A stretch of 64,000 nucleotides of DNA from Bryum argenteum (lineage: Eukaryota; Streptophyta; Bryopsida; Bryales; Bryaceae): contig CM073330.1 of the NCBI GenBank assembly GCA_037043015.1, forward strand, positions 8,884,012 to 8,948,011. The letters run 5' to 3'. A program made the position numbers and the translations under genes. Of the stretch, positions 1-10,369 are shown piece after piece (the stretch's first letter is position 1; each line of letters opens with the position of its first letter). The notes under the pieces are model-generated. The model was not told where the DNA came from. It did no database searches and saw only the letters and a program-made list of their open reading frames with translations.

Positions 1-258
1 AAGGTCCTTGATACAAAATTGTTTAAATTATCAAAAAGAACCTTCTTCTACTTCAGGTGCAAAGAAACTCAATCTAAGCACTGATTAGAAGATCCAACCG
101 TATGATCTTGAAGTTAAATTGACCCTTTTCTCGAATGTCAAATTTGAACCGTTAATTTTTCTCCAATTCTGAGATTATAATGGTCAAAGTTGGCTGAATT
201 TTCTCCCTGCGGAAATTCCAAAAAGCGATTTCCGCTTTCTTGGACCTTTAGGGGTTAA
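1..258 (+). mobile_element. 268-bp TTAA MITE family, copy 1 (left end cut by window)
   Basis: Nearly identical to 6178-6445. The right end reads GGACCTTTAGGGGTTAA. The left TIR is lost because the window starts inside it. There is no coding capacity. The TTAA ends and CCC termini resemble piggyBac- or Sola3-type non-autonomous elements; the class is inferred. Confidence 0.75.
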
Positions 259-984
259 GATTTATAGCATGTCCTCCATTCCCGTCTTTCTCGTTCCCCA
301 TGTTTTTTAAGATTCATAGCATGTCCTTTGTTTCCTCATTCCATTGATCCTTTCCTCCATTATGGTTTCCCGCTCTCAATTTTTTTCTTATTGGTTCCCT
401 ACCTCCAAACTCTCGGTCATGGTTCCCATCTTTTGTTCCCATTTCTCCATTTCCCAACTTCCGTTATTGGTTTCCATCATTCGTTTCCGGCTCCCATCAT
501 ACATTCCTAGTTCCCATCACTCATTCCTAGTTCTCATTATCTGTTCGTGGTTCCCATCCTCCGTTCCCAATTCATATCTTTCTTCTCCGTTCCTTTCATC
601 CCCCTCTACTACTTCTTTGCTCCCATTTTCATGTTTCATAATCCTTGTCCCCTTTGCCTCCTTGTTATATTCTTAAGATTTAATAAACAATCAAATATCA
701 CTGATGGAAACTCTTCAAAATCCTCAAAACTCATGACCAAATCATGATGACCATGACCACGACCATGCACCCCCGAGGACGGATAGACAGACAAATCTCA
801 AATCGTGTTCTTTTATATATAACTCATTCAACATTTCATTCAACAATTCAGAAATGTATCTAATACCCTATGTTAATACTCCCTATCACGATTAACACTT
901 TTTTTCTTTCTACATTCATGCAACATTCCAACCAAACCTATACAATGACATTGTATTTGCTAACAACATCTTGGCAACATAGTT
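259..984. other. No gene; pyrimidine-rich stretch
   Basis: Positions 270-640 are a decayed pyrimidine-rich minisatellite built from words such as GTTCCCATC and CATTCCTAG. Open frames here are by-products of this composition. The rest is AT-rich with nothing recognisable. Confidence 0.5.
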
Positions 985-1252
985 TTAACCCCTAAATCTC
1001 CTTGTTGCAAAATGGTCTAAGTCACAAAATTTGACCTTCCTTTAGGTTAAGCTCAAAAAGTTTCAATCTAAGCGTTATTTGAAAGATTCAACCATAAGAT
1101 CTCAAAGTTCACTTGACATTCTTCTCACATACCAAATCTGAACCGTTCATTTTTCCTCATTTGTGAGATTATAATGGTCAAAGTTGGCTGAGTTTTTCTC
1201 CTACCGGAACCTCCAAAACCCGTTTCCGGGTTTAAGGAGAGTTAGGGTTTTA
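985..1252 (+). mobile_element. 268-bp TTAA MITE family, copy 2
   Basis: The left end is TTAACCCCTAAATCTCC. The right end is GGAGAGTTAGGGTTTTA, an imperfect inverted repeat of the left. It aligns along its length with 55826-56093 (opposite strand) and more distantly with 6178-6445, sharing the core ATTATAATGGTCAAAGTTGG. The right TTAA has decayed to TTTA. Length is exactly 268 bp. Confidence 0.75.
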
Positions 1253-2092
1253 GAAGGTGAGGTCATCACACATAACATGCCAGAGACGTCATCAACGATG
1301 GCAATAAAAAAATGAATACTCTACAGCGACAGTGATCGTGAAAGACCTTCGTACTCCTTAAAAAATAGAATTGACTTCCTATTAAATGAGAATCCAAGAG
1401 AGCCTGATTCATTCACATTACAGGAAAACCTAAACCATACAGACAGCAGAGTAAAACAAAGCTTAAGCACATGCGAGAAACTGACAAGACAATGATCTCC
1501 AAAATCTCAACTGAAAGAAGACTTCACAAAACAGTCTAGCCCATTTTACACGGATCTGATCCCCAACTGATCTTGCACTTGAAGCATTCGCAAGTCATCC
1601 AGATCGTGGGCCGCACTGCCCAGACTTGAGCACCAAGTCACCCATCCTACTTCGATCGAAACGCCAACCAAGTCCAGACAAGCCATTAAATTCTCACCTC
1701 GATCGTCTTCGTACTCCCAGTGATGGAAGAACTAGCTCCAAATTACAGCAGACAAGCTGTTGCTTCCATTCATAAACTCATCTCATTCGACTTCAAGACA
1801 TGCTTGCAACAAAGCCCGTAATTGCAGAATCGACTGTAGAGATCCTGTACTATGCGAAGTCAATGATGAAGAGGAAGTGGCAGCAGTGGTGAAAGGTGGG
1901 GGATCTCTATTGAAGAGCAGACACACACCAGTGTTTCCGTTCCGTAAGTCATCTCATTTGACTCCAGAAAGTGCTGCAACTAAGCCCGTGAAGACTGGAC
2001 TATAGAGAGGAAGAGGAAATGAGGAAGAGGAAATGCGGAAGAGGAAATGAGGAAGAGGAAGTGGGATCTCTATTGGGAAAGGGATATGGCGG
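1253..2092. other. 3' flank of SDHAF4 copy; short GA-rich tandem repeat
   Basis: This should hold the 3' UTR of the minus-strand SDHAF4 gene. Positions about 2008-2065 contain four units of a roughly 14-bp GAGGAAGAGGAAAT repeat immediately after the stop codon. No other gene is seen. Confidence 0.5.
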
Positions 2093-2380
2093 CTAGAAAT
2101 CGTAGCATCGGCCGCCCTTTTCCCAGTCGCCGTACCTGGTGGGTTCTGGGCCGTGAGGGCCGCCTACCTCTCCTGTCTGCTCATTGATGTCTAACCCGCC
2201 ATCATCGTCCTGATCGTCTTTTGAATCTGCGGGAGGAGAATCCTCTGTCTTCTCCTTCTGTTGTGGCTCGTCCTTCTCATTTGAAGGCTCGGACGTTGTG
2301 GCGAATGCTCGCAAGCTCTGTGCTCTCACCGTTTTTGATGATGTCAGAGGCAAGCTGGTTAATATCCTCCGAAGCGCCAT
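2093..2380 (-). CDS. SDHAF4: Succinate dehydrogenase assembly factor 4 (SDHAF4/Sdh8-like, DUF1674), mitochondrial
   Basis: The ORF encodes 95 aa, starting at the ATG of [10 protein letters not shown]. An upstream in-frame extension is ignored because the paralogue at 4025 begins at the same MALRR. The N-terminus is basic, hydroxylated and low in acids, as in a mitochondrial presequence. A Glu/Asp/Lys-rich linker follows. The C-terminus carries the family signature: [20 protein letters not shown], then [12 protein letters not shown] at the end. In yeast and animals this factor binds the flavinylated SDHA subunit and promotes complex II assembly in the matrix. The CDS has no intron; the 5' leader (2381-2900) may hold one. 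A diverged, frameshifted copy lies divergently 1.6 kb away. Confidence 0.88.
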   Translation of the reverse strand: MALRRILTSLPLTSSKTVRAQSLRAFATTSEPSNEKDEPQQKEKTEDSPPADSKDDQDDDGGLDINEQTGEVGGPHGPEPTRYGDWEKGGRCYDF

Positions 2381-4024
2381 CGCGGAGCAGATGAAGTATT
2401 GCAAGTCTCCGAATGAAGAAATCCAAGCCTGCAAATAAGCAATACCTTTTTAATATTGGGCATGGGACAGAATACTATATATTGCAGATCCCTAACAGAA
2501 GATCGATCAACATATCCGCTCTCATTCGACAGCAGAGTATAATCAGAACAGCAATTGACGAATTCCGATCATACGAAACCCTAATTTGAGCAGGATTTGA
2601 ATACTCCCAGTATTTTTCGGAAATAGGACGACACTCAGAAAATTTCAACCTGCACAAAGTCTACTGACAAGTCGAGGAGTACAACACTGGAATAAGTGTA
2701 ACCTCAAATTGGGTAATTGACGGAAAATGATTCGATCGTGTTACCTGAAACTTCAATCGATTAAGCTACTCCAGCATCCAAGAAGGCCGCCTGCGAACAC
2801 GAACTGCAGAGAGTTTATGGTGGGAATGCAGGAACTGTGCAGAAAGACTCGGCGGTGCAATTCGGTGATTTGAGTGACGTAAAAGGGTTTCAGTAATCCC
2901 ATATACTTTCCAAGGAGTTGAAACATTACTGTGAAGATCCAATTTGCACTAAGACTCCAAATATGCTGACAAGTCGTGTCTTAGATTTCGTAATCGACGA
3001 AGAGTATCAAGCGTTACCTGAAATTCCACCCGATTACTCCAACATACGTGCGAACCCCAACTGTTGGCAGCTTGTGGAGACTTCGAATTCAGAAACGGGA
3101 ATTGCTGCTCGAGGAATTTGGGCGGTGATTGCACTCCAGCATGCTATGACACTTGGATTCGCATAAACCCAAGACAAGGTAAGTAATACCCGCTCCTCGG
3201 GAGCTGCTTCCGGGTACAAGAGGGTATTAGAGGTGGCTACTCCCCGGGTATCCCGAGATCGGTTGAGTCATTTAGTGCTCAGAGCAGCTCCTTGCTCACT
3301 TTGAGAATTGCAGCTTCGGCTTCAAGCAGTCACTTACGTCGATCCTTGGTGGTATATAGCGCCTTTGCTTTTCAAATTCTATCAATTGTTAATTTGTGTT
3401 TCGAATCGTGTCGAGATTTTTCGGAAGTGATGGGTTTTCGGAAGGTGCTTATGAACCTGTTGGCGTGTGCTTGCAGGACGAATCCCTAACCTCAGCACAC
3501 TGAGAATCATACAAGAGCTCGCAATTGTTTCTGACAATTATCAACCTTCTGGGTGAGCCACTTTCATCGATTACTTTGGACTTTTACAATTGAATCTGAG
3601 AAATATGTAATGTATTGATGGGATTGCAGCAGCTCCAAATCATCGTCACTTTTGGGGATAATTTCGGCATAAGGATCAGCGAAGACGCTCCCCCATTAGT
3701 TATTCGATAGGACTTATCACAGATCCTCGTCGTCAAGCACACTACGATTCTAAACCCCAATTTCCAGCGACATTGCTGTCAATCCATGTATCCTCAATCA
3801 TGGGGGTATCGATTGCTCGTTAAATGCCACATTCTTCAGTGGCCGGTTCTGGGTGCTTTGTGAAATGATTCAGCTCCAACAGATGGATTCACCGTAGGCT
3901 TCTCTCATGGCTCTCAAGAGATGTTCTTCGAGGAACTTAAGTGGTCTTCTTCATCAAGGTTTTCAAACACATGCAACGATCAGAAAATAATTCCGACCTT
4001 GTTGATCAGGGTTCTGATTTGGAG
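2381..4024. promoter_or_regulatory. Divergent intergenic region between the two SDHAF4 copies
   Basis: The 1.64 kb between two divergent start codons must carry both promoters and 5' leaders. Several GTAAG/CAG pairs suggest leader introns, but none can be proven from sequence. No third coding gene is recognised. Confidence 0.4.
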
Positions 4025-4420
4025 ATGGCGTTGCGAAGGATGCTTGCGGGGTGGTCATTGACACGGGCATTGACATCCAAAAGAAGAGCACCATGGCACC
4101 AATCCTCCCGAGCATTCGCTTCGACCGATCCATCAAACGAGATGGACGAGCCAGCACTCAAGGAAGGAGAAGGCCACTGGGTGGAGATGGAGAGCGGCGA
4201 AAGCTCCCAACCATCGGATTCAAATTCAAAAGACGAGCCAGACGATGGCGGGCTGGACATCAATGAGAAGACAGGCGAGGTCGGCGGCCCTCACGGCCCC
4301 GAACCCACCAGGTACGCGACTGGGAAAAGGGCGGCCGCTGCTACGATTTCTAACCCTACAAACCCTCTCTCCTGCAATTCCATCCCCACCGCAAAACCTC
4401 TTCACCTCCAATCTCAATGA
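4025..4420 (+). pseudogene. SDHAF4 paralogue with a one-base deletion in the conserved C-terminus
   Basis: The frame opens with MALRRMLAGWSL and is alignable with the intact minus-strand copy through [20 protein letters not shown]. Just after this tyrosine codon the intact copy reads TACGGCGACTGG and this one TACGCGACTGG, so one G is missing. The frame then runs to a stop at 4420 with an unrelated tail. The DNA for the lost residues ([12 protein letters not shown] and its TAA) is still intact one frame over, so the break looks recent or is a sequencing error. The N-terminal half has diverged strongly from copy 1, including an insertion around HWVEMESGE, so the duplication itself is old. The missing tail is the most conserved part of the family, so the product would probably be inactive. 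Confidence 0.75.
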
Positions 4421-5951
4421 TGCTGCTCCCCTCTTCCTCATCGACACAAGCGGAAACCGTTAAGAGAGTTGTCAGAAAAATCTGATGCACCAGGGATAGT
4501 CCAAAACTCGTCCGATTCTGCAATCAAGGATGATGTATGCATGCGTTTGTCTGGATTCTAAAGCCAAATGAGAAAAGTTCATGAATGGAAACAATGGATT
4601 GGAGCTGAGAGTACGAGATTTGGGTGGGGATGATAGTTGATCCGGCATTGCAGAGAAGTAAATGGCTTGTCTGGACTTGGTTGGATTTGTGATGGAGAAA
4701 GGCTCTCAAGTCTGGCAGTGGCCACGATGGGTGAATTCCAGAAGGGGGTCTTGAAAAAGGGTGGGAGGGGGGGTCTTGAAATGTAGAATGGGCTTTTCAA
4801 GCTGTTTTTTGAAGTCTTCAGTTGGAATTGTGGAGATCTTTGTCTTATCAGTGGTCTTTTATGTAGCTAGCATAGTGTTCATCCTGAGAGGGGTTAGTAG
4901 TCTCGTCATTGTCGGGCATACATCCAAGGTTAGGTTGAATGAACACTCTATTCACGCCGGCCTCTAAGTAGGTTGGAGTTTCTCTTCTTTTTCTTAGTCT
5001 TTTATGTGCTTAAGTTTTTCAATTTTCTATTGCAGGCCTGTGTATGGCCTTGTCCGGGAGCAACAACAACACAGTGTTGCAGAAATATTTCGGCATGAAA
5101 GAGAAAGACACAAGTTGTGACTTATTTGCGTTGTTTATATTATCTTCAATATAATTTTAATATATATGCGCTTAAAATTCACATATTAATAACATCTATT
5201 GGTTTAGATATTGATCACGATCTCATTTTGTGATGTTTGCGAAGACTAAATACTTAAGTTTATAGTGCATGATACAAGTGATTTTTATTCTCTTCACAGG
5301 TAGGAAACGAATGTTTATTGTGGTTGGCGAACGAAGGAATCAAGAGAATATTATGTATGAATAAAGGGAATATTATGTGCGAGTTGGATTGAAAATTAGA
5401 ACTTAGAGTATGAATTAGTAAGGCTTGGGCAATAACCCATAATCTAATCTAAAGTAGGGTTGTGGAGAATGAGAAGTGGTAATTATGACGCTCCAAGTGT
5501 ATAAATTTTAATTGAAATATGGAAGTATAAGGAGATTCTTGTATGGAGAGCCTCAATGGAGTTTTGTATAAAGATTCCATAGTAGTTTGTCCATACTTGT
5601 GTACGGTTTCGTGTATTGAATATGTCTTGTTCGTAGGATCATGCAAAAGTTGGAATGTGCTACTTCAATAGTAGTCAATAAATGTGAGTACATGTTTATA
5701 GGACATGCTAATTCTGAACTTTTATTGTATCGTGATGTTTTACAACTAAGTACACTTGACACCCTTTATTATCATAATGTGGATAGTTACATTACCTTCC
5801 ATGAAACACTAAGGATAGGATGAATATAGTTTGAATGTCGCCTCCAATTATCAATATCTCTCTCTCTGTAATATCACATGTTGCTTTGTTCATAATAGAA
5901 CAATATAGAGAGCTCAGCCTCCATACTTTGTTGCCAACAACCCCAATTCCG
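4421..5951. other. No gene; contains a SINE fragment
   Basis: AT-rich DNA downstream of the SDHAF4 pseudogene. Apart from the SINE 3' fragment at 4865-5001, nothing is recognised. Open frames of 60-70 codons show no family resemblance. Confidence 0.4.
4865..5001 (+). mobile_element. tRNA-derived SINE family, 5'-truncated copy
   Basis: This matches the 3' part of the family best seen at 35474-35786 and 55280-55515. It has the body words GAGAGGGGTTAGTAGTC and GAACACTCTATTCACGCCGG. The shared 3' end is TAGGTTGGAGTTTCTCTT followed by a T/C-rich tail. The tRNA-like head is missing. Confidence 0.65.
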
Positions 5952-6181
5952 TTAAAATGGCATTATTTCGGTAAAATGGCACACCTCAACTTTTTGAACT
6001 GTAGTTCAAAAACCATGTGATATAACAGAATTTTAAGGTGATATTAGGGAAAATGAGTGACAATGTATATAAAGAAGTGATATTACAAAAAAATTGTGAT
6101 ATTACAGAATATACCATTTTATATGAGCACAAATGTAAGATCTAGTGTGACAAAATGGCACATGGCATAGTGCCATTTTAA
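5952..6181. mobile_element. 230-bp TTAA-flanked TIR element abutting another
   Basis: The element runs from TTAAAATGGCA to TGCCATTTTAA, with extra internal copies of AAAATGGCAC near each end. It shares its right TTAA (6178-6181) with the left end of the adjacent 268-bp MITE. No coding capacity. Confidence 0.5.
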
Positions 6182-6445
6182 CCCGTAAAGGTCCTTGATA
6201 CAAAATTGTTTAAATTATCAAAAAGAACCTTCTTCTACTTCAGGTGCAAAGAAAATCAATCTAAGCATTGATTAGAAGATCCAACCGTAGGATCTTGAAG
6301 TTAACTTGACCCTTTTCTCAAATGTCAAATTTGAACCGTTAATTTTTCTCCAATTTTGAGATTATAATGGTCAAAGTTGGCTAAATTTTCTCCTTGCGGA
6401 AATTCCAAAAAGCGATTTCCGCTTTCTTGGACCTTGAGGGGTTAA
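6178..6445 (+). mobile_element. 268-bp TTAA MITE family, copy 3 (complete)
   Basis: The left end TTAACCCGTAAAGGTCC and right end GGACCTTGAGGGGTTAA form a 17-bp inverted repeat with two mismatches. It is closest to the copy at the window start. Both ends carry TTAA. Confidence 0.8.
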
Positions 6446-8544
6446 TAGAATTGGGGTTCAACGCGAAGACACTTATCTTCCTCTTATAATCCACTTCACA
6501 TTTGAAACCATAGGTGTACTATTAGAGCTCTAAGAAAAATGTACTGCATGCCTTCTAGAGGTTAAAAGCAACAGTCATTGACATGAGCATTAACAAATTT
6601 TTGGACTCCAGGAAATGATTTGGGATACACGACTTGAAATATGCATCCCATTTGACATTGTTGATATTGATGGGAGAAACTTAATGCACTTGCAAATGTG
6701 CAACAAAAGTCATGTCGACTTTTGCCACAACCACAATGCCTAACTATTCACCATGAGGAGTACTTTGAAGATCGATTAAGGTACACACAATGGGTAAGAA
6801 TATGTGCACAAAATAAACAAGAATTGTCAGAGTATGCGTGTACACCAACACCATCAAATTGTTGACCATTGCATCGCCATAGCTACTTACTCCAAATCGA
6901 ACCCAAAATATACACTAACTTAGACAAGTTGCAATTCTAACAGAATGTTAGAGTGTTCGAGACATTAGATGGTGGTGTGAGCCTTTGCTGCAAATATTGA
7001 GCGCACCTGCTTTCCGATGGTGGGTGTCGGGGTTCTTGAGAGGCATGGGTCTCACGGGGAGGAGTTTGGACAATGTTGTAAAGATTTAATTTAGTGACAT
7101 ATGAATAACTTTTTACAAAATTGTTATATGTAACACCTCTAGAATGTGAAGTGCGTAAATGTCAAATTTGAAAACGGACATTCTAAAGGAACCATACTAG
7201 AGTTTGATGACCTATCACTAGTCCACCGCATCTAACAATTAATGGCTTGGCGATGCTGAAAAGCGCCAAATTTTTACAGAGGACAAGCAGTTCAAAACTA
7301 GCAGCTCTTTGTACTCAAATCCATGCCTTTTGTTCGAAGCATCTTTGATTCCGTGAAGGTTTCTATGACTAAATTAGAATCTAACTGGAATTCACGACAA
7401 AAAAGAAAGTCAAAATCCAATTGTAGATGAAGGAAATATAGCTCCTCAAAAATTATTCATTTATTCACATTTTCATTGGAGAAACATCTTTGAAAACCCA
7501 ATACTAAAGTTATATGGATAAAAAATATTCCAATTAGGAAGTTTTTAGTTTTCATCTTGAGATCATGTTCTATAAAAAAAATCATAAAAAATCAATTTAA
7601 TATCCCATAATTGTCTTACAATGTTAATACATGCCTCAGGTTTGAAAACTCAAAAAACAAGAGCTGCCTTCACTAAAATGCAAACCATTTATTCACACTT
7701 CATTGTATGGATCTATTTTTTTATTCACACAAACCACACTTGATTATAGACCCACCCCGAGTGATTTCATCCAAAACCGACTTTGGATGAAGAAGTTGTA
7801 AAACCTTGCTCATTGATTTTTTTTCCTCACAAATACGCACATTTGAGCTATCTTACAATTTTGAAGGCTTATTCCATAGAGTGTATTGCTTGGTGGTAGT
7901 AAAAACTTAAAATCTCACAAAACCTTTATAGTACTAAACTTCACGAAGTTTGCCAAAGTCGATATTATAATATATTCCTATTTACTATTAATTCTCAAGA
8001 TAGTGTTATTTAGCAATGGCAAACATTTAAAATACATATTCCCATTCACTTCCAAGGGATATGAATCAATAAGATCATTAATACATGTTATATTTGGCAA
8101 GGCTAGGGACACATTTAAAATACAAATAGTGAAATACAAATACGTAAGTAGAAACAAGAGACTAGTGCAATATAGTACCAAATATAATGTATCTTTGTGG
8201 AAAATTTATTGGTACAAAGGTAGCTCCATGCAACTTAAATATCTAATGGCTAAACTTGTTATCTTGGTTCAAGATATAATCAACTAAAACAAAGTTGTTG
8301 CCATAGAAGTACAAGTTCATGCTCAATGGGAAGAGATTGCAGAGCAATAAAAAATTTGCCGTATTAACCAAATAAATATCCTCCAATTTAGAACCAAAGC
8401 TTAGAGGGTAGAAATCTTGGTTCAAATTCTTGTGTAGATCGTGTGAAAACAATCCTACACTATTTAACAAGTGAGCAATGTCATAAACGTTTGAGTTGCA
8501 AGGTAAAGAAGAGTAAAGGATGTATAAAAGTGGAATTATAGGAA
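6446..8544. other. No gene recognised; AT-rich
   Basis: About 2.1 kb of AT-rich sequence. A 133-codon open frame near 7886-8287 begins at a non-ATG codon and has no family features. No clear repeat structure was seen. Confidence 0.4.
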
Positions 8545-9243
8545 TCATCCACTTGAGCTCGAGCTCTCCTCTTCATGTTGTTCTTCATCAACATTGCCTT
8601 CTTTGGGAGCAACCTTGTCATTACAAGGTTCTTTTGCGTCCGTTGGCTCACATTTCTGGGTATTGTTTGGATCAGCAGCATTCTTATTCATGTTTCCACT
8701 ACCTGCGGACTCACTAGGCTTAGCGGATTCGATTTTCTTATTGACTTGAGGTTGATCTTCTCCTTTTTGGTTGGAACGTCGTCTTTTAGAGCTTGGCCTT
8801 CGCTTTTTAGAGGACTTTCTTCTTGGGCTTTTTTCCGGTATAGATTTACTTTCACCACTAATCTCACTATCTTCTTTCTTTTCTTTTCTCTTTCGTTTTC
8901 TCTTTCCCTTTTCTTCTAGTTTGGGATCTTGTTTTAGTTGAGGGTTACTTGATGGACAAGAAGCCAGGCCAACACTTGTTTCATCTGAAAATTCTAAAAG
9001 ATCTTGAGTAGTTGCAAGGGATGTACCACCATCGGTATCAATATCAGAGGATTCTGGCTTAATCTTCTTACCTTTGTAATCTCTCACTTGTGTAATAGCA
9101 TTCTCAATGTCATTTTTATCATCATTCCTTCTCTTTCTTTGTTGTTTCTTCATTGGTTTTCGTTGACGGCAACATATTTTTTTCTTTGCCGCCTTCGACA
9201 TCTTCATTTTTGTCCCACCTCTCTTCCGTGCCCGCTTCGCCAT
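8545..9243 (-). CDS. Lys/Arg-rich basic protein, protamine-like (paralogue A)
   Basis: The product is 232 aa. I chose the ATG at 9243 because it gives MAKRARKRGG, parallel to MAKRAPRR in the neighbour at 9848; a 31-residue in-frame extension upstream is less likely. Residues 1-45 are densely basic (Lys/Arg) with a Cys-Cys pair and almost no acids. Two more basic blocks lie mid-protein (KRKRKRKEKK and KSSKKRRPSSKRRRS), separated by Ser/Glu/Asp-rich linkers. The tail ends in EEESSSSSG. No globular domain is evident. Composition fits a DNA-binding nuclear basic protein such as a sperm protamine-like protein, or an intrinsically disordered chromatin protein. Function is inferred from composition and from the two neighbours only. 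Confidence 0.6.
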   Translation of the reverse strand: MAKRARKRGGTKMKMSKAAKKKICCRQRKPMKKQQRKRRNDDKNDIENAITQVRDYKGKKIKPESSDIDTDGGTSLATTQDLLEFSDETSVGLASCPSSNPQLKQDPKLEEKGKRKRKRKEKKEDSEISGESKSIPEKSPRRKSSKKRRPSSKRRRSNQKGEDQPQVNKKIESAKPSESAGSGNMNKNAADPNNTQKCEPTDAKEPCNDKVAPKEGNVDEEQHEEESSSSSG

Positions 9244-9847
9244 TGTGATAGCCCGAATTCTATGAATCTTACCTTCACTTCTATGAAGGGTGCGGTTATT
9301 TTTGCTTTTTATAACTCTAACAAATTCCTTATCCACAATGTTAAATAACTCAATAAACTTGGAATCACAAAGAATCCCATTGACAATATTTGGTAATGTA
9401 GTCGTTTTTGCTTAATTTTAAAACTTGAGGTATAATTTATTGATTACACTGACCAAATTTTTTCTCAAAGATTCTTGCAAATATTGCGTTGAAAGCTTTA
9501 GGAAACTTTTTGAATTATCGATTGAAACAAATAAGGCAAAAGTATAAATGAGAGAAGAAGAAAGCCAAAGACTTGACCTTCCCAACGTTTGGAAGATATG
9601 TGATTCAATGTGCTACAAATTTCATGAATTTGTCTTTTGGAGATGAAGCGCCATTTATTGATAGACACATCGTTCCACATAACAATTCAAAGATATAGCA
9701 CTCTATAACAACACCTTTTGGTTCAATTACCTTTTTCTTTTAATTTTTTTTGTTTCAAGTATCTATTCATCTTCTTTTAATTATGAAATCCAATGTAATA
9801 GCTAGTCATGTATTTCTAGCTTGAGGTTAATTTGAGATCAGGAGAAA
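9244..9847. promoter_or_regulatory. Divergent spacer between basic-protein genes A and B
   Basis: 604 bp between two divergent ATGs. It is AT-rich and would have to hold both promoters. No motif can be assigned with confidence. Confidence 0.35.
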
Positions 9848-10369
9848 ATGGCAAAAAGGGCACCAAGGAGAACAATGGCTGCTAGAAGAAGGGCCGCCGC
9901 TAGAAAGAGGAGAGCATATTATGTAAGGAGGAGAAAACAAATGCGAACGGAGCAAGTAACTACAAAAAGACGAAAGAGAGAAGATCCAGAGAGTGAATCT
10001 AATCAACAAGGAGAAGGTACTAATGAAGAACAAGGATCTAAAAAGAGGCGTCGTAAACATGACAGTGAACAAGAAGAGTCCATGACAGAGGAATCTTATA
10101 AAAGCAATAGTGGTAAAAGAGGATCTAGTAGTGAAAAAGGAAAGGATAGTTCCAGTAAACCAAAGCGAGGAAGCTCCGGGGGTGCGGGTCGAGCCGAAAA
10201 AGGAAAGAGAAGTAAAGAAGCTACTCCTTCCAAGCATAGCTCAGCAGCATCGGAGGCAAGTGATTCAGGCCGAGAAAAAACCGAAAAAGACAAAAGTTCA
10301 AAAGACAAGAAATCTCGAAAGGAAGTTGATGACAGTGAAAGTTATGAAGAGAGTAGCTCATACAATTGA
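9848..10369 (+). CDS. Arg-rich protamine-like basic protein (paralogue B)
   Basis: A 173-aa single-exon ORF whose ATG sits in a good context (AAAATGG). Residues 1-35 are protamine-like: MAKRAPRRTMAARRRAAARK followed by RRAYYVRRRKQMR, with no acidic residue. Residues 36-173 are a Lys/Ser/Glu/Gly-rich disordered tail ending in ESYEESSSYN. Both termini resemble paralogue A (MAKRA start, EESSS end), which lies 0.6 kb away on the other strand. Liverwort sperm protamines are known to arise from male germline H1 histones with cleavable tails, so a basic head plus acidic tail could be an unprocessed precursor; that is inference. An RNA- or DNA-binding nucleolar protein is the alternative. Confidence 0.65.
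   Translation: MAKRAPRRTMAARRRAAARKRRAYYVRRRKQMRTEQVTTKRRKREDPESESNQQGEGTNEEQGSKKRRRKHDSEQEESMTEESYKSNSGKRGSSSEKGKDSSSKPKRGSSGGAGRAEKGKRSKEATPSKHSSAASEASDSGREKTEKDKSSKDKKSRKEVDDSESYEESSSYN

Noticed and set aside
328-676. Open frames of 60-110 codons in the pyrimidine-rich stretch
   Set aside because: They arise from a decayed TTCCCAT-type minisatellite, overlap in two frames and have no domain-like composition.
4300-4420. Treating the C-terminus of the plus-strand SDHAF4 copy as a donor splice site (CAG|GTACGC) rather than a frameshift
   Set aside because: The lost codons and stop are present immediately downstream one frame over, which a one-base deletion explains directly; no exon restoring the motif is seen further on.
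7886-8287. 133-codon open frame
   Set aside because: It starts at a non-ATG codon, is very AT-rich, and shows no motif or splice support.
9244-9336. 31-residue upstream extension of basic protein A
   Set aside because: Starting at 9243 gives an N-terminus parallel to the neighbouring paralogue; the extension has no such match.
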